Assembly (NCBI GenBank): GCA_029378245.1
Contig: JARKIF010000059.1
Coordinates: 180,964-244,963 of the forward strand
Direction of reading: 5' to 3'
From: Roridomyces roridus
Lineage: Eukaryota > Basidiomycota > Agaricomycetes > Agaricales > Mycenaceae
DNA length: 64,000 nt
Positions within the stretch are counted from its first letter, which is position 1. Each line of letters begins with the position of its first letter. A program made the position numbers and the translations under genes. Shown piece after piece: positions 11,613 to 23,669 of the stretch. The notes beneath the pieces were generated by a model. That model saw only the letters and a list, made by a program, of their open reading frames with translations. It ran no database searches and was not told the DNA's origin.

Positions 11613-12764
11613 CTGTAGTCGAACAAAGGGAGAGAATGGACAGGGTACTCGCAGAGCACACCGTAGTGGGAAAAGCAAGAGTGGAAACAGGGCTCAGTCG
11701 AGGGGATATTTTGTGGTGGTATCAGAGGCAACGACCTTTTACGAAAAAGATGATTCCGGAATCGTTTGACAGGAATGGGGCACAGATTTTTGGGGGCTAG
11801 AGAAAGAACTCACACAGTTAGAAGATGTGGAGCAGGCTTAGCAGAGCTCCAGCTGTTCGTTGCCACAGAATAGTCAGGAATAAGCGCCAGTCTGCCTGGG
11901 GAGTCGAGACACCGTCGCGACTCGCAAGAGAAGCACTCGTGTAACGAGGACCGGATATTATCGAGGGATAATCAGGACGTCGTGCACGAGGGTACTTAGA
12001 TCGCACGTTTGCTGGTGGTGGGGGCAAGGTGGGGAAGAAGAGAAGTGGCGGGCACGTGCAAATCAAAGCAGTTTTGATGGCCGCATCAGATGTCGCTTGT
12101 CTGGCGCATCAAAGTGGCTTCCCACCACAACGTCCACAGACTCGGATTCCGCGAAGAGGCCTATCCCGTATTAGGAGCTGGTCGACGTCATCGTAAAATA
12201 AACTCGGAGGAGACACCCTCAGCCTCAGGTCTTGCTCCATCCGGGTCCCAAAACAGCCAGCCTCTTTCAAGCGCAGAATTCTGCGTCCTCACGGCAGAGA
12301 CGACGATCACTTTGGAGAATTACTAATCTCGCCCTGCTTGGGTAATGTCGGAGCCAGACGCTCTCATTGAATCTCTCATACTTCGGGCTACAACGGACCT
12401 CGTGGTCCTTGAATCTCTCACACTTCGCGCTGTCATCCGCCGGCGGGCGCTCGAATGAATCTCTTTTTACTGGCAAGCTTGCGCGGGTTGGATCTCTACT
12501 TATGAGAGCTCCGCGCCCAATTATCTCTTGTGCTCACTACTATCCATCTTTCCCGTCTTTACCGATGGGACTCTCGATTCAACGTCGAGCTTTTCTCCTG
12601 CGCGATTTCAATTTCGGGCCTCCAAATCAGCACTCTATGCCCACCCCCGCTCACTCGCAGAACGTCCTAACTTGACACCCTCTCATACTTATTACGCTGT
12701 GTGAAATGCACCACAGCATCCTCGTGACCGCTTCCGGAATCATTCCTTCCCCAACTACGAACAC
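11613..12764. other. 5' part of the membrane-protein gene and intergenic DNA
   Basis: The first exon(s) of the minus-strand membrane protein probably lie before about 12066, but competing frames prevented a firm call. From 12090 to 12764 I see no gene. A TGAATCTCTCAYACTTCG-like word occurs twice near 12368-12430. Confidence 0.35.
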
Positions 12765-13625
12765 ATGTCTTCAAATAACAAGGAAAATTACGTTGGACGG
12801 CCATATGTATGAACAATCTACATATCTACCTCGGGCCCGACGGGACGATTTCACGTTCAATAATAATACTTAATTGTGCAGTCCATGTGCATTCCTCCAG
12901 CAGCATCTGGTCAGGTGCTTGAAGATTCGGCCGGGAGGCCACCTCGGGACGCCAACGTTCCAATTATTACCGAATATAGCCTAGGGCGCTGCATGCATCT
13001 CGAGACTACGGAAAGATCAGTTGCTGATGTCGTGAGATTACTTGGAAATTGCCGAATTCAAGTCGGGTCAAACGCCGTTGGTGAAGGACTCGATCTTATT
13101 GCTCAAATGCGCAGGCTCTCCGCTGGCTTCACAGGCTGGTATTTCGAATTCTCTCTATATTTTTCGAATGCCAGTCAAGTGATTCACTGCTCCCTGTTAT
13201 CCGTGAAGAATCGTTACCTACACACATCACTGACAGACGCACATGTCTCAGCGGACTCTTGTCGCCGCCTTCGAATAGACTTTCCTCGCGTGTACACGCC
13301 GGTAAGAAGCCACTGGCTGTGGTCATGGGATCTCCCCTTGTGGTCCCGTGGGATGTATTCCGAGTCTTCCTTACCCGCCCGAACTTCTTGCATGCGGCTT
13401 CTTGGCGGCTTCGATCGAGTCTCCATTTATCTTCCAGCGGGACCGGAGCGAGGTTTCTTGCGTGCCACATCTGGACAGACTCGGAGAATACGTAGCACGC
13501 CAGGCAGGCAAATCATGACAAACTTCTTTATGCGTTCTCGCTGTCCAAACCATTTTACGTGGCGACGCATGCAAGTGCATATCTTTGTCTACGACATTAG
13601 AATGAAGAACCGCGAGGAATCCTAG
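12765..13625 (+). CDS. hypothetical protein, weak model
   Basis: A short first exon (12765-12806, starting MSSNNKENYVGRPY) splices in phase across a 75-nt intron to a long frame (12882-13625), giving 261 aa. The first third (IITEYSLGRCMHLETTERS, VVRLLGNCRIQVG, LIAQMRRL) looks protein-like and helical. After about residue 105 the composition becomes irregular and may be non-coding, so the true 3' exons may differ. I recognise no domain. A CAG at the LSAGF point could mark an intron boundary. Confidence 0.33.
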
Positions 13626-13892
13626 GACAAGATAACACAAGGAAGCAGAAACAATCGCTCGAACTGTCAACATTTCGCCGCCAGCGCACGCAAGTTGGAG
13701 CGATTGTACATGCGGACGAAGACTTAAATTTAGGCACTTATCTCCCATCATGCTAACTATAGAATAAGCAGCACGGCTCGGCTAGATGAAGCCAACCTTC
13801 TATCAAGGATGGCATGCGGATTGGGTAGATCGAAGCATGTTTGCCTGGCGAGCTCGGTCACCAAGCTGGAAGTACAATGAATTCAATTCGAG

Positions 13893-13900
13893 TATAAAAA
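13893..13900 (+). promoter_or_regulatory. TATA box of the aspartic protease gene
   Basis: TATAAAAA lies 70 bp upstream of the protease start codon, followed by a C-rich leader (CACCCACCTCACCTCACACACC). This is the core-promoter layout of well expressed basidiomycete genes. Confidence 0.6.
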
Positions 13901-13962
13901 GTACAACCTCGTTGCAGAGAGTCTCCAGCAGCATCCGCTCCACCCACCTCACCTCACACACC

Positions 13963-15279
13963 ATGGTCCGCATCGCTATCCAAACCGCCTTCGTCGCCGC
14001 CGTCATTGGCTATGCTTCCGCCATGACCATCGACCAGCGCGCTGCCACCATCATCAAGGCGCCGCTCAAGAAGGTCAACACCGTGACCAACATCGCCAAC
14101 ATCGTCGCCCACGACAACGCCCGGCTCAACGGCTACTTCAAGAAGAACGCCGAGAGCAACGTCGAGGAGCGCTCGTCGGTGATCAACGAGATCTTCAGTT
14201 ACATCGCCGAGACCACCGTCGGGTCGCAGACGTTCGATTTGATTGTTGATACCGTGAGTAGTGTTTCGTTGGCTGCTGGCTGGTGGTATTCACACGCATC
14301 GTCGAATAGGGTTCTTCGAACACTTGGGTTGGCTCTGGGACCAAGTTCACTGCTGGTTCCACCGGTGTGAGCACTGGCGCATCTGTGTCAGTTTCCTACG
14401 GCTCCGGAGAATTCTCGTACGTTCCTCCTGCCAGTCCAATTCGTCTTCTTATGTCGGAACAGTGGAACCGAGTTCACGGACACCGTGTCAGTCGGTGGCG
14501 GAATTACCGCGACGAAGCAATCCATCGGTGTGGCAAAATCCTCCGAAGGGTTTGAGGGAACGGATGGTATCATCGGCTTCGGGCCGGAGGAGCTGACGGA
14601 GGACACTGTCAGCGGCGTCAGCGAGGTGCCCACCTTTATGCAGAACTTGGTTTCCCAGTGAGTATCCGCCGCACGCTCCCTTCCTCGCACTCATCGTGCT
14701 TCCAGGGGTATCATCAGCACCAACGTCCTCGGTGTATCCTTCGCCCCGCTGACGGGCTCCGACGAAGAAGACACCAACGGCGAGCTCACCTTTGGCGGCA
14801 CCGACTCGACCAAGTTCACCGGCTCCATCACGTACACCACCCGCATCGCTCCCTACTGGGGTGTATCTGCCAGCAAATTCGCGTTCGGGGGCACCAGCCT
14901 CGGAACCAGCACCGCCTCCGGCATCGTTGACACCGGCACGACTTTGATCTACATTCCCACGACCCTCTACACCAAATTCCTCAGCACCGCCGGTGGCAAG
15001 CTCGACAACGCATCCGGCCTGGTCAAGTTCACGACCAAGCCGACCGCCAACTTCACCTTTGTGATCGGCGGCACGACGTTCACGCTGACCCCGACGCAGT
15101 ACCTCGTCCCGACGGCGCAGTACGACAACTGGGAGATTTCGGGCAGTGGCTTCTACACGTACATTGCTGACGGTGGAAGCGAGGCGCCCAACATGATCTT
15201 GGGTATGACGTTCCTCGAGAACTTCTACTCTGTCTTTGATACGACGAACAACCGGGTTGGGCTTGCGCCGGCGGCTTGA
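13963..15279 (+). CDS. secreted pepsin-type aspartic protease (family A1)
   Basis: Four exons (13963-14253, 14310-14416, 14463-14657, 14706-15279) encode 388 aa. A hydrophobic N-terminus (MVRIAIQTAFVAAVIGYASA) is a signal peptide, followed by a propeptide of roughly 60-70 residues. Both catalytic aspartates are present: VDTGSSNTW (Asp96, formed across intron 1) and GIVDTGTTLIYIP (Asp273). The flap-region pattern SYGSGEFSG and the C-terminal MTFLENFYSVFD are also typical. The enzyme cleaves proteins extracellularly, usually at acidic pH, and is commonly used for nutrient acquisition. Length and exon phases are normal and the gene looks intact. Codons are strongly C-ending in exon 1, consistent with high expression. 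Confidence 0.95.
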
Positions 15280-16125
15280 TTTCTGTTGGGGATTTACTAC
15301 ATTTCTTTTGTACAAAAAAATCATCGAACAATGTAAAGTGATTTTGGTCTTTTCCGGTAGAGCGAGGACTCGGGAGTGGGGAGACCATGGTGGTCGGATA
15401 CAAGTGCCACATGATTGCGGCTGCTTATAAATTGATAATCACTTCTTGCTCTCAACCATGCCGCCGAGCTCTCTTCTGAATGAATCAAATCGGCCGCAAT
15501 AGCTCCAACTGGCTCCTTATGGTGGTGGACGAAACTTCATGTCACGTCACAATTTTGGGAATTTCGACCTCGGATCTTGCCCGGCAGCCCCCAATACCCC
15601 AAGAGTGGACGAAATCCGAAAGTTTGGGCCGTGGGAAAACCCCATCAATTGATGGCCAAACTGGCCTCGGTCGAACAACTTTGGTGAGCGCTTTTTCGAT
15701 GTTTGAGTGCCTGTGGGTCAAGAGTTGTGGTGGAAAACATTGCATTCACTCTTGCCAATGCTTCTCCCCTCCATTTATTGGTGTTCAGTCACTTCCCTCA
15801 CTCCCTTTTTTGGGAAGTCCTTCCATTTTAGGATGTGATTGATGGCAACAATGATCAAATGATGGCCAAATTGACCCCAAAAATTTCAAATTTTAGATTT
15901 TCACTATTCTGCTCCATGGAATGTCAAGACCCATTGAAAACAATGTGAATTATGCAGTTTCGGGGTGTCTGAGGGTTTGTGGCAAGAGTTATTGGCTGTT
16001 CAAGATCAGTGATGCAGACTTGTCACGAAGTGACGTCCACCACCATATGGACGAATCGGCGGTACCGGCGCGGAATGGAATCAGGATCTAAAAACAAGAC
16101 GCCGGTCCCTCTTTTCTCACCCACC
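15280..16125. other. intergenic, no supported gene
   Basis: This holds the 3' UTR region of the protease and the promoter of the next F-box gene. The word TGATGGCCAAA occurs twice (near 15651 and 15861) about 210 bp apart in otherwise AT-richer DNA, possibly an old repeat fragment. No ORF here has a domain. Confidence 0.35.
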
Positions 16126-17925
16126 ATGGTCCTCGACCTCGGCTCTCTCTCGCGTGGCAAGGGAGCAACCATCTCACGAGGAAACAACGTACCTGTCTGC
16201 ACGCACGCTCAACCTCACCTTCCGGGAGAGATTTTTCTCACCATTTCCGAGTTCCTTGGCAATGCGGAGACCCTGGCATTGAGCATATCGGTGCTGCGCC
16301 TTCGCTCACGATTCATCGACTTCAGCTGACGTGCTTGTTGCAGTGCTCTGACTTGCGTACCCTCCTCATGCCAGCGATGTACAGGACGGTGGAATTGCAG
16401 TCTAATCGGGCGTGCAGATTGGGCCTCGTCATGTTCCGACAACATCCCCACCTTTGCGCCTTCATCCGAACGCTTATCGTCCGCCCAAACAGCCCCGTCC
16501 CATCCTGGCCGCGCCTAAATGGGTGGATGAACGAAGTCCAGCTGACGTTACTCATCGAGGAGCTCTCAAGTCGGCTGAACAACCTCCGCAAATTCGAGTG
16601 GGGTGGATTGGAGCTGCCAGACGGAGGCATGTGGGCGGCGCTTAGAAGTTGGTATGTCAATCTAACTAGCCGTCCGCTGATACGCCCAACTGCCACCGTA
16701 GCTGTCCGCTGCTCAAGACAATCCATTCCACGGTCGGATCTAAATACCTCGAGCCGCAATGCGAAGTTAGTGCGTTCATCCTTCCGAGATGCATCTTGTC
16801 CAACTTGAGCAGCTGTTTAGATTCGAGAACTTGAAGAGCTTCTCGTTGTGCGCTCATCCTGGCCAGAGAAGTGCGTCTTCTTCTCTGTTTCAATCCTTGT
16901 CATACTGAATGACGTACCCAAAAGATCTCTCTGAGATGCCGCTTCCTTCTCAGCTCTGGGAAATGCTTATCGAACGCTGTCCCAAACTTGAGGAGCTCAC
17001 TCTCCGCCTGTTCCACTCTCCCCACAGCCTCCGCGAACTTGATACCCTAACATCCTGCACATTCCCCTCTCTTCGCGCATTTCACATAGAAATTTGGCTA
17101 TCATCTACTGACCCTGGCCTCTCGTCACCCTCCCTTCCGTGTTTCGGTAAATTTCTCTCGGCCCACCCCAACCTCCTTGATCTCAGTATCCTGCCCTATG
17201 CAAATACTCGACCTTCGAGCGCCCTGCCTCTCTTCCTTGCTTCCACGGCGCTACCCCGCCTGCAGTCGTTTGTAGGAGTAGCTGAGCATCTCGCGGAGCT
17301 CCCAAACCCTGCCTCAATAACAGTACTCGATCTCACCGGAGATCCTGTAGACGAAACGGGCGTTAACTCTGTGGCCTCCCTGCTCAAACGCCTCGTATCT
17401 CTGCACACGCTCGACATTCGCATCGCGCATCCTAGCCTGCTCGTATCCATCCTCGTCGGGGTTCCCGCGCTGTCCACACTGCGCGTTATGTTCCCCTGTG
17501 GCTTCAATACGGTATGTCAGACTCGGAATATTCCGCCAACTTACGAAATCCAGAAAACCCTGAACGAAATATCATTTGCTCTCCACGAGCGCCTGCCGTG
17601 CCTCCGCTCGTTCACACTGTACAAGATCCATCACCGCATGGACGCCTCGATGCTGCGGAGCGCCCTCGTGCTCTTTGCAAAGAACCCGCGCTTCGAACGG
17701 GTCGACCTAGCCTGGTTCACAGCTGCACGCTTCCAGCGGAAGCAAAATGGTAGCTATGTCGTTGTACGAAGGCGAGGGGTGGAATATTTGGATGTTTGGG
17801 AGCGTGGGATCCGCACTGGCATTGGCGGTCGGCTCACTCAGCGTTCGTTCCAGCGCCGGTTTCAGTATCACTTCGAGGACCATTGGTGGGGCTTTGTGCG
17901 GGACTGGGTGCGAAATCGGTGGTGA
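16126..17925 (+). CDS. F-box/LRR-like protein
   Basis: Exons 16126-16290, 16344-16651, 16702-16765, 16813-16870 and 16925-17925 are all in phase and give 531 aa. A further 42-nt stretch (17512-17553, GTATGT...CAG) may be an extra intron of exactly 14 codons, giving 517 aa. The F-box-like helix is HAQPHLPGEIFLTISEFL, then leucine-rich repeats follow: LIERCPKLEELTLRLF, LSAHPNLLDLSIL, LLKRLVSLHTLDIRI, LVGVPALSTLRVMF. Their periodicity is the clearest LRR array in the window. It is presumably an SCF substrate receptor by family analogy. The last exon ends with an unusually aromatic tail (FQYHFEDHWWGFVRDW). Confidence 0.82.
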
Positions 17926-18276
17926 GATTCGTACGTTGTCTTGCCACCGTATCCTGGCGAAGGCGCTGAAATTAATTCGTTGCGCAGCGTCGGCCTTGTT
18001 TAACTGGCTTCTTGTTTTCTAGAATCGTTCCTCAAATTGAAATTTTGAACATCTTCCGGTCATCGGGCCGCATGATGATTCCCGCCCCTATCATGAAATC
18101 AGTGCCCCTGAATTGCCCTGGTGATGGCTGCACAAGACGCATGCCATCTTGATGCCATCCCACGCGCGAATCAATATCCGAAACTCAATCCAGGGCGATT
18201 GGAAATTTCAAACGGGATCAGCCGAGGGCTATTTGAATGGGGCTCTGCAGATCTCCCGCTCTTGCTTGCTGGTACC
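17926..18276. other. short intergenic spacer
   Basis: Probably 3' UTR of the F-box gene plus promoter and leader of the hydrolase gene. Nothing else is recognised. Confidence 0.4.
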
Positions 18277-19581
18277 ATGCCCTCCCTCGACCTCCCCACC
18301 GCAAACGGCCTTGGACGCTTTCACTACACACTGTCTACGCCCGAGGATGCCGACGCCACGGCCATCGTCGCGGGGCTCCCGACGCTCGTCTTGCTGCATC
18401 CGGTCTACATCGGGTCCCACATTTTCCACCGTATGAAGTCTCGCTATTCTTCCCGCAGTGCTGCCACTGATCAGGACTGTCTTCAGCCATATTTGCGGAC
18501 CCACGGCTACGACGATTCAACCTCGTCACGATGGATTTGCGGGGGCATGGACAGACGTCGGCGGATGTGGAGGATACGTATGGGCGTGAAACGGGTGCCA
18601 AGGATGTTTTGAATCTCATGGTGCGTGGCTCCAATTTCACTCCTATACGTTGAAATTCACGGACCCGTGTGACAGGCGGCGCTCAAACTCCCCGCATGCC
18701 ACCTTATGGGTGTGTCGATGGGTGCTTGTATGGCGCTTCAAGTCGCCGCCCTCGATCCAGAGAAGGTCCTTTCGATGTTCATGCTCTCGCCTCTTCCGCT
18801 CCAGGAGGTGCGTTTCTTCTGTCGAAATTGTTCTGTGAGTTTCTGACTGTCCTGTCTTCTCAAGCCGCCCGAATCCGCCGAGGGACGGCAGGAAATATAC
18901 GACTGCTGGGTCGCTGGATTCGCAGACTACCCCGATCGTGTGGACGATAGCGCGCTCGAAGATGCCGTCTACGGTGCCGTTCAATTGGCGTTCAACAACC
19001 AAAATACGAACCTCGGCAGCGCGTGCGTGTCCGCCCTTCCGTTCACCCATTAATTCTCATTTCATATAGCCTCATATCACACGCCCTCCCTTCGGGAATC
19101 CGCAACTGGTCCCCGGACAAATTCTCTGCCTTCCACACCGCCAGCGTCAAATTCTTCCTCAACCGCTTCCCGCTCCCAAAATCTCAACTCGAACGCATCC
19201 GCGCGCCGATCGCCCTCGTTCACTGCTCCGATGACGTCGCATACCCGATCTCGTACTCGGAGGAGCTGCTGACCTCGTTGAGGAGCGCACAGCTTGATGC
19301 GAGGATATATACCATTGAGGGGGCGCCGCATTTTGGCAATGTTACGCATGTGAAGGAGTGAGTTTTGTCTGCTTTTCTTTTCTTGGCTACGGGGCATCTG
19401 ACTGATGAACTATTGCAGGACCAATACCATGTTGTACGATTTTGTGCTGTCGAATTTGACGCCCGGTATCGCCATACCGGCTGCACAGTCTGGGGTGAAA
19501 TCTCCGTTTGCGGCTGATTTGATGGCGTTCGGGTTGGAGGAAGGGGACGGGGAAAGTGATAGCGACGAGGGTGATTACTGA
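18277..19581 (+). CDS. alpha/beta-hydrolase fold protein
   Basis: Six exons (18277-18430, 18487-18620, 18676-18807, 18865-19022, 19070-19357, 19419-19581) encode 342 aa. The oxyanion-region motif LLHPVYIGSHIF is followed by NLVTMDLRGHGQTSA, and the nucleophile elbow GVSMGACMAL (GxSxG, Ser110) follows in exon 3. A plausible catalytic acid lies in HCSDDVAYPIS and the His in GAPHFGNVTH. There is no signal peptide, so it is probably cytosolic. The tail is acidic (EEGDGESDSDEGDY). The substrate cannot be told from sequence; this fold covers esterases, epoxide hydrolases and carbon-carbon hydrolases. The gene appears intact, with intron lengths of 45-61 nt. Confidence 0.9.
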
Positions 19582-20205
19582 GTGGACATTTGTGTATCTA
19601 GATCTGTACGTGCGATATTATATTCCTTGTGTATAAAGTTCAACGCAGGATGGAACGTAAGTAATACCCTGTGGGGTGGGCATTCCCCGCGCGGAACCGT
19701 GTGTCCTATATCATCCGTTTTTCCCCAGAGATGTAGGTCATAGTTCGCCACGAGGCGAAGTACTGATAAAAATACAGCTTAGACAAGCCGGACGTAAGAG
19801 TGGGTGACCTCATACTCTCATTGTGTTCGTTATCAACACCTCCTCTGCTAAATGCGTTCCAAAAACGACCAGCTTGTGCAGATAAAAGACCAGAATCACC
19901 TCGAGAGCTTTCGCTCTAGATCTTTGAAGCCCGATTCCCTCCTCGGTCGACTGAACTTGAACATTGGAACTTGTCGACTGCCGGATTGGTCGGTGGATTC
20001 AAATGTCGATGTCTAATTCCTCCGTTTCAGACCGTGCGTGACCTCGTGCTTGCTGTGTCACCCACGATTTCGAGAATCAAGGTTGGAGTCTGATGCATTA
20101 TACATACACCGAGCGCATTTGCTCCGTGTCCGCTATCTTCCGTGGCCATGGAAAACGCGAATTTAAAACCCACGCGAACCGACCTCTGAGTTCACCGCCT
20201 TTCCC
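19582..20205. other. intergenic, no supported gene
   Basis: About 0.6 kb between convergently arranged 3' and 5' regions. I see no ORF or repeat worth annotating. Confidence 0.4.
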
Positions 20206-21660
20206 ATGACCGCTACCCAAAACTCTCTCTCTCGCCCTCTTCGCAAGCTCTTCCGGCGGACGACGACGACGAATCCATACCCGAATTTGAAGCATCTAAC
20301 GGTATTCAAGAGGGCTCGGCCCCACCGTATCCTCCCATCAGAAGTCTGGGACAGCATCCTCGCAGACCTATCGGATGACTTCCTGCTCCTCGCCGCAGGC
20401 GTCTGCAGCACCTTCAACGAGCGCTGTATAGTCGAATACCTCCACCGCCACGGCGTCTCTCGCCAAGACCTGCGCTCTCACAGCACCCTCACCCTCCCCG
20501 CGGACTTGCTGCCCGTCTTTGCGCTCTCGGTGCAGACGATGCCTCAGGCACACACGCTCGTGTGTACCTTTTTGGCGTTCCACGACGTCCCGAGGGAGCT
20601 CCGCTATCTGCAGCAGTTCATCAGCCGAGCTGATGCTGGGCAAGTCCAACAGCTCGATCTGCGGTTCGATGGGAATGTGCTGGGGACAAACACCCCGTAC
20701 TCACAGCAGGAGCTGTTGACGGAATTGGAGGGTGTGTTAAAGGCGATAGTGGGAAAGACGCCGGGCGGGCCCGTCGCGGTGTTGGACGGGTCAGATATCC
20801 ACTTGGTTGGTCCGCGGTTCAGTTTGGCGTCGGTCAAGGCGGATCCGACGACATGTCGGCTGGTATGGGAGCACAAGACGCGGCTGCTCCTCCGGGACAT
20901 CACGTCCATCCACTGCTCTGTAGCTGGACTGGGGACGTCCCAGCCTTTCACCCTCGTCGTTTTCAATCACCAGGCTGAGCCAACCGTGCGCTTCGGAGCC
21001 AAATTTCGCACCCAACAGACGGAGCTCAATGCCCTTCTGCCGCACATCAACTTTCCCGGCGCATTGGCACGTGTACGCATCGCAGCGCTCGTGAATCCTG
21101 CTGTACTCGCCTCGTTCGTCACCCGACACCCCACAATCCAGTTCATCCACTCCGAGCTCAGCTCCAAGCTCCCGCCGCGCCGGTTGCTGACAGAGCCCCT
21201 GGCACTCCCGAGCCTCACACAAATCGAGTCCAAGCACGTCGCACATCTGCCCGCGCTGATGGAGGCCTTTGGGGGTGCCCCACTTCTCGAAACTATCAGC
21301 CTCCCCATCCACCGACGTACCCCGGGGGAGGTAGTCGTGCTCACCGAGGCGCTTCGAGGCCTAGCGACTCTGCCCGGTGGAGAGCTCCGTATGAGCCTCT
21401 GCGCCTGGGACATCGGGCGGCATGCATGGGAGCCCATTACAGAGGCAGAGCGCGAGGTCGTCGAGAGCCTGGATAGGATCACGGCGGTGTCGATCGAGGC
21501 GGATTCTGTGGGAGATGTGATGTGCCAGCTGCCCTGGCTTGCGATGCTTCCTGCGCTGGAGAGTGTGAAGGTGCGAATCTTTGAACGGTGGGCGTCGTTG
21601 GCGGGTGAGGTGCGTGCTGGGCTGCCGGGCGTTGCGGAGATTGAGGTGGTGCAAAGATAG
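20206..21660 (+). CDS. F-box protein, intronless, 484 aa
   Basis: A single uninterrupted frame begins with a basic Ser/Arg/Thr-rich leader (SRPLRKLFRRTTTT) and then an F-box-like helix (RILPSEVWDSILADLSDDF, followed by LAAGVCSTFNERCIVEYL). The remaining 400 residues are mixed alpha/beta with Leu-rich segments (FLAFHDVPRELRYLQQFI, VAHLPALMEAFGGAPLLETI) typical of the divergent C-terminal region of fungal F-box proteins. Unlike its neighbours it has no intron. The frame ends with VAEIEVVQR. Its role as an SCF adaptor is inferred. Confidence 0.83.
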   Translation: MTATQNSLSRPLRKLFRRTTTTNPYPNLKHLTVFKRARPHRILPSEVWDSILADLSDDFLLLAAGVCSTFNERCIVEYLHRHGVSRQDLRSHSTLTLPADLLPVFALSVQTMPQAHTLVCTFLAFHDVPRELRYLQQFISRADAGQVQQLDLRFDGNVLGTNTPYSQQELLTELEGVLKAIVGKTPGGPVAVLDGSDIHLVGPRFSLASVKADPTTCRLVWEHKTRLLLRDITSIHCSVAGLGTSQPFTLVVFNHQAEPTVRFGAKFRTQQTELNALLPHINFPGALARVRIAALVNPAVLASFVTRHPTIQFIHSELSSKLPPRRLLTEPLALPSLTQIESKHVAHLPALMEAFGGAPLLETISLPIHRRTPGEVVVLTEALRGLATLPGGELRMSLCAWDIGRHAWEPITEAEREVVESLDRITAVSIEADSVGDVMCQLPWLAMLPALESVKVRIFERWASLAGEVRAGLPGVAEIEVVQR

Positions 21661-21998
21661 TTGTGTAACAATTTTTTGTGATGACTTCGACGATCGTTTG
21701 TAACGTTAGTTGTATCTGCGAGGAATGGGACTTTGTACGATTATCTTTTCAGGAAGGCCAAGTGTGATACCGATGAATCGGAACTTGCCAGGTCTTGGTC
21801 GGAGTGAAAGGATAAGGATCGAAAGGCTCCAGAGTGCTCACATATCAAGAAGGATGTTTTACTCCGTCGCAAAGAGCGCTCTCATTCATTCAATCGTCGA
21901 AGATGATCTTTTGTAGGACGATGACACGATTGCGTCATTACAGCATCTCGGTATACCATGGTATGTATGGCTCCGTCTCAGAATCTGCAAGCCAAGTC
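21661..21998. other. convergent 3' spacer
   Basis: The space lies between two convergent F-box genes and probably holds both 3' UTRs. No terminator-like structure stands out. Confidence 0.4.
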
Positions 21999-23192
21999 TC
22001 AGTACAACGAAGAAAAAGAAAGCAAGCACGACGCACTGCATCGCACAATGATACTCGGATCCAGATTCCACCGATACGCACGAAAATCCTTCCAGAACAA
22101 CTCGACCTGCTGCGTGTTGAAGTTTTCCGGAGGCCTCAAGCTGAGCACCACCACCCTCAGGTGCTGGAAATGTTCGTGGAGGGTGGATAGCTCCGTATCC
22201 AGCACAGGCAGATCGACTTGTGGAAATTCCTCTTCTTGGAATCGAATGGCCAAGATACGATTCCGCACGTCTGGATCCATCAAGCGAATCATTCGAAAGT
22301 TGTGAAACAATCCGGCGTGCCAGTTGTTTAGGATATCGAGTTGAGTAACGGCGCGGAGATGAGTAAGATGGTGGGCTCTCGCGCCATGTGCCTGCAAGTA
22401 CCAGGTTAGTGGGCGTGAGAAGACCTTTGAGTGACGCACAACGAATGAAATGATTGTTATGGTGTCGAGCGCGGGCGAAAGAACATCGAGGAGGTCCTGT
22501 CCGATTTTGAAAAAGATTCTCAATGCCTTGAGCCCGCGGACGCTAAATGGGCACCTGGGATCTCGCAACCACGAGACAGAGTCCGCAGGGAACGCCTTTG
22601 ACTTGAAAGATTCTAGCTGTATCCGCTTGTGCATCCCCACCGAATCGCTCGCAGGAGGCACATGTACATGCGCTAGTGACTTGATCACGAGGTCGCAGGA
22701 CAGATGTCTGATATTTGCAGAACATCCATCCCACATTCGGGCGAGTTGATCCCAGGTTCCAATGACAGGGTCCACGGTCACCGAAATGAGGGACGGAATG
22801 GCGAGCAAAGGTGCAATGACATCCGCTGCGCCCATCCACTCATGAGTAGTGGCAACGAGCTCGAGGGTGGTCAGATGGGGGAATGAAACGGCAGCTAGTC
22901 TTCGTAAAGGGAAAAACTGTGGATCTTCGTCAAAGCGGATGCCGAGTGTCTTTACGAAGGCAGCAAGATGAGAGGAAGTCTCCAAGGCGGCCGACAACGC
23001 CTCGCACTGAGCGATGAGGTGGATATTGATGGATGAAAAGAGTCGCGACTGGCCAGGATGGACCCAAGCCCGACTGACGAGGGCGCATGCGCGGAGATCG
23101 CGCCGGGCGTGGACAAAGCTCAGGGTAACGTCCAGGAGCTCTGGGATGTGTAGAGGTCCACGTTGGACGCTCATGCGGGCTGTAGAAGGCAT
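21999..23192 (-). CDS. F-box/LRR-like protein, intronless, 397 aa
   Basis: A continuous minus-strand frame starts MPSTARMSVQRG; the second Met is an equally plausible start. PLHIPELLDVTLSFVHARRD followed by LRACALVSRAWVHPGQSRLF is a classic basidiomycete F-box signature (CALVSRAW...RLF). Later segments (SFPHLTTLELVATTHEWM, AIPSLISVTVDPVIG, VRGLKALRIFFKIG) behave as LRR-like repeats. The C-terminus (VELFWKDFRAYRW) is conserved in style with other family members. It shares a 0.5-kb divergent promoter region with the pseudokinase gene. Function as an SCF substrate receptor is inferred. Confidence 0.85.
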   Translation of the reverse strand: MPSTARMSVQRGPLHIPELLDVTLSFVHARRDLRACALVSRAWVHPGQSRLFSSINIHLIAQCEALSAALETSSHLAAFVKTLGIRFDEDPQFFPLRRLAAVSFPHLTTLELVATTHEWMGAADVIAPLLAIPSLISVTVDPVIGTWDQLARMWDGCSANIRHLSCDLVIKSLAHVHVPPASDSVGMHKRIQLESFKSKAFPADSVSWLRDPRCPFSVRGLKALRIFFKIGQDLLDVLSPALDTITIISFVVRHSKVFSRPLTWYLQAHGARAHHLTHLRAVTQLDILNNWHAGLFHNFRMIRLMDPDVRNRILAIRFQEEEFPQVDLPVLDTELSTLHEHFQHLRVVVLSLRPPENFNTQQVELFWKDFRAYRWNLDPSIIVRCSASCLLSFSSLY

Positions 23193-23669
23193 TGGGTACG
23201 GTGAGTCGATCGCAAGAGGTCAAGGCACACACGATGCAGTGTCGTTGCAGGTCGTTGTGGGCGGAAGCAAAAGAAGCTGGGTCATGTGATGCGAAAGCCC
23301 GCATCATGACCTGATCCGAATCATCCGATCCTCCTCCACAGTTCTCCACCGACTCAACTTGCTTCTCCATTGCGCATTGGTAATTTGTAAAGCGTTTCTA
23401 CCCAGACAAAGAATTTTTTCCACTGATCCTGCGTACTTGGACCGCTGTTTGACCACTGCAAACCTCGGCCTCCCTCCGCCCAGGACCGCCGCATCCCGAT
23501 TGCTTCGATTCTCCACTCTCTTGGATTGAATCCTTTCGACCAGCCTGTTTCTCGTCGCTGGACGCGGTGTGTCATACTCTTCCTTCGTCGTGACGTGTGA
23601 ATTGTGATTGAAAGCACCAGTGCCCCAAGGCTGTACAGGCGCCTCATAGCTCTTTCCCTCACTTTGTCC
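23193..23669. promoter_or_regulatory. divergent intergenic promoter region
   Basis: The 477 bp between the divergent starts at 23192 (minus) and 23670 (plus) must contain both promoters. The region is pyrimidine-rich on the plus strand near the second start. No defined operator was recognised. Confidence 0.4.

Noticed and set aside
14488..15324. 278-codon minus-strand frame antisense to the aspartic protease
   Set aside because: It is a shadow produced by strongly C-ending codons of the protease; it has no domain and covers protease introns.
20967..21671. 234-codon minus-strand frame
   Set aside because: Shadow of the intronless F-box gene at 20206-21660.
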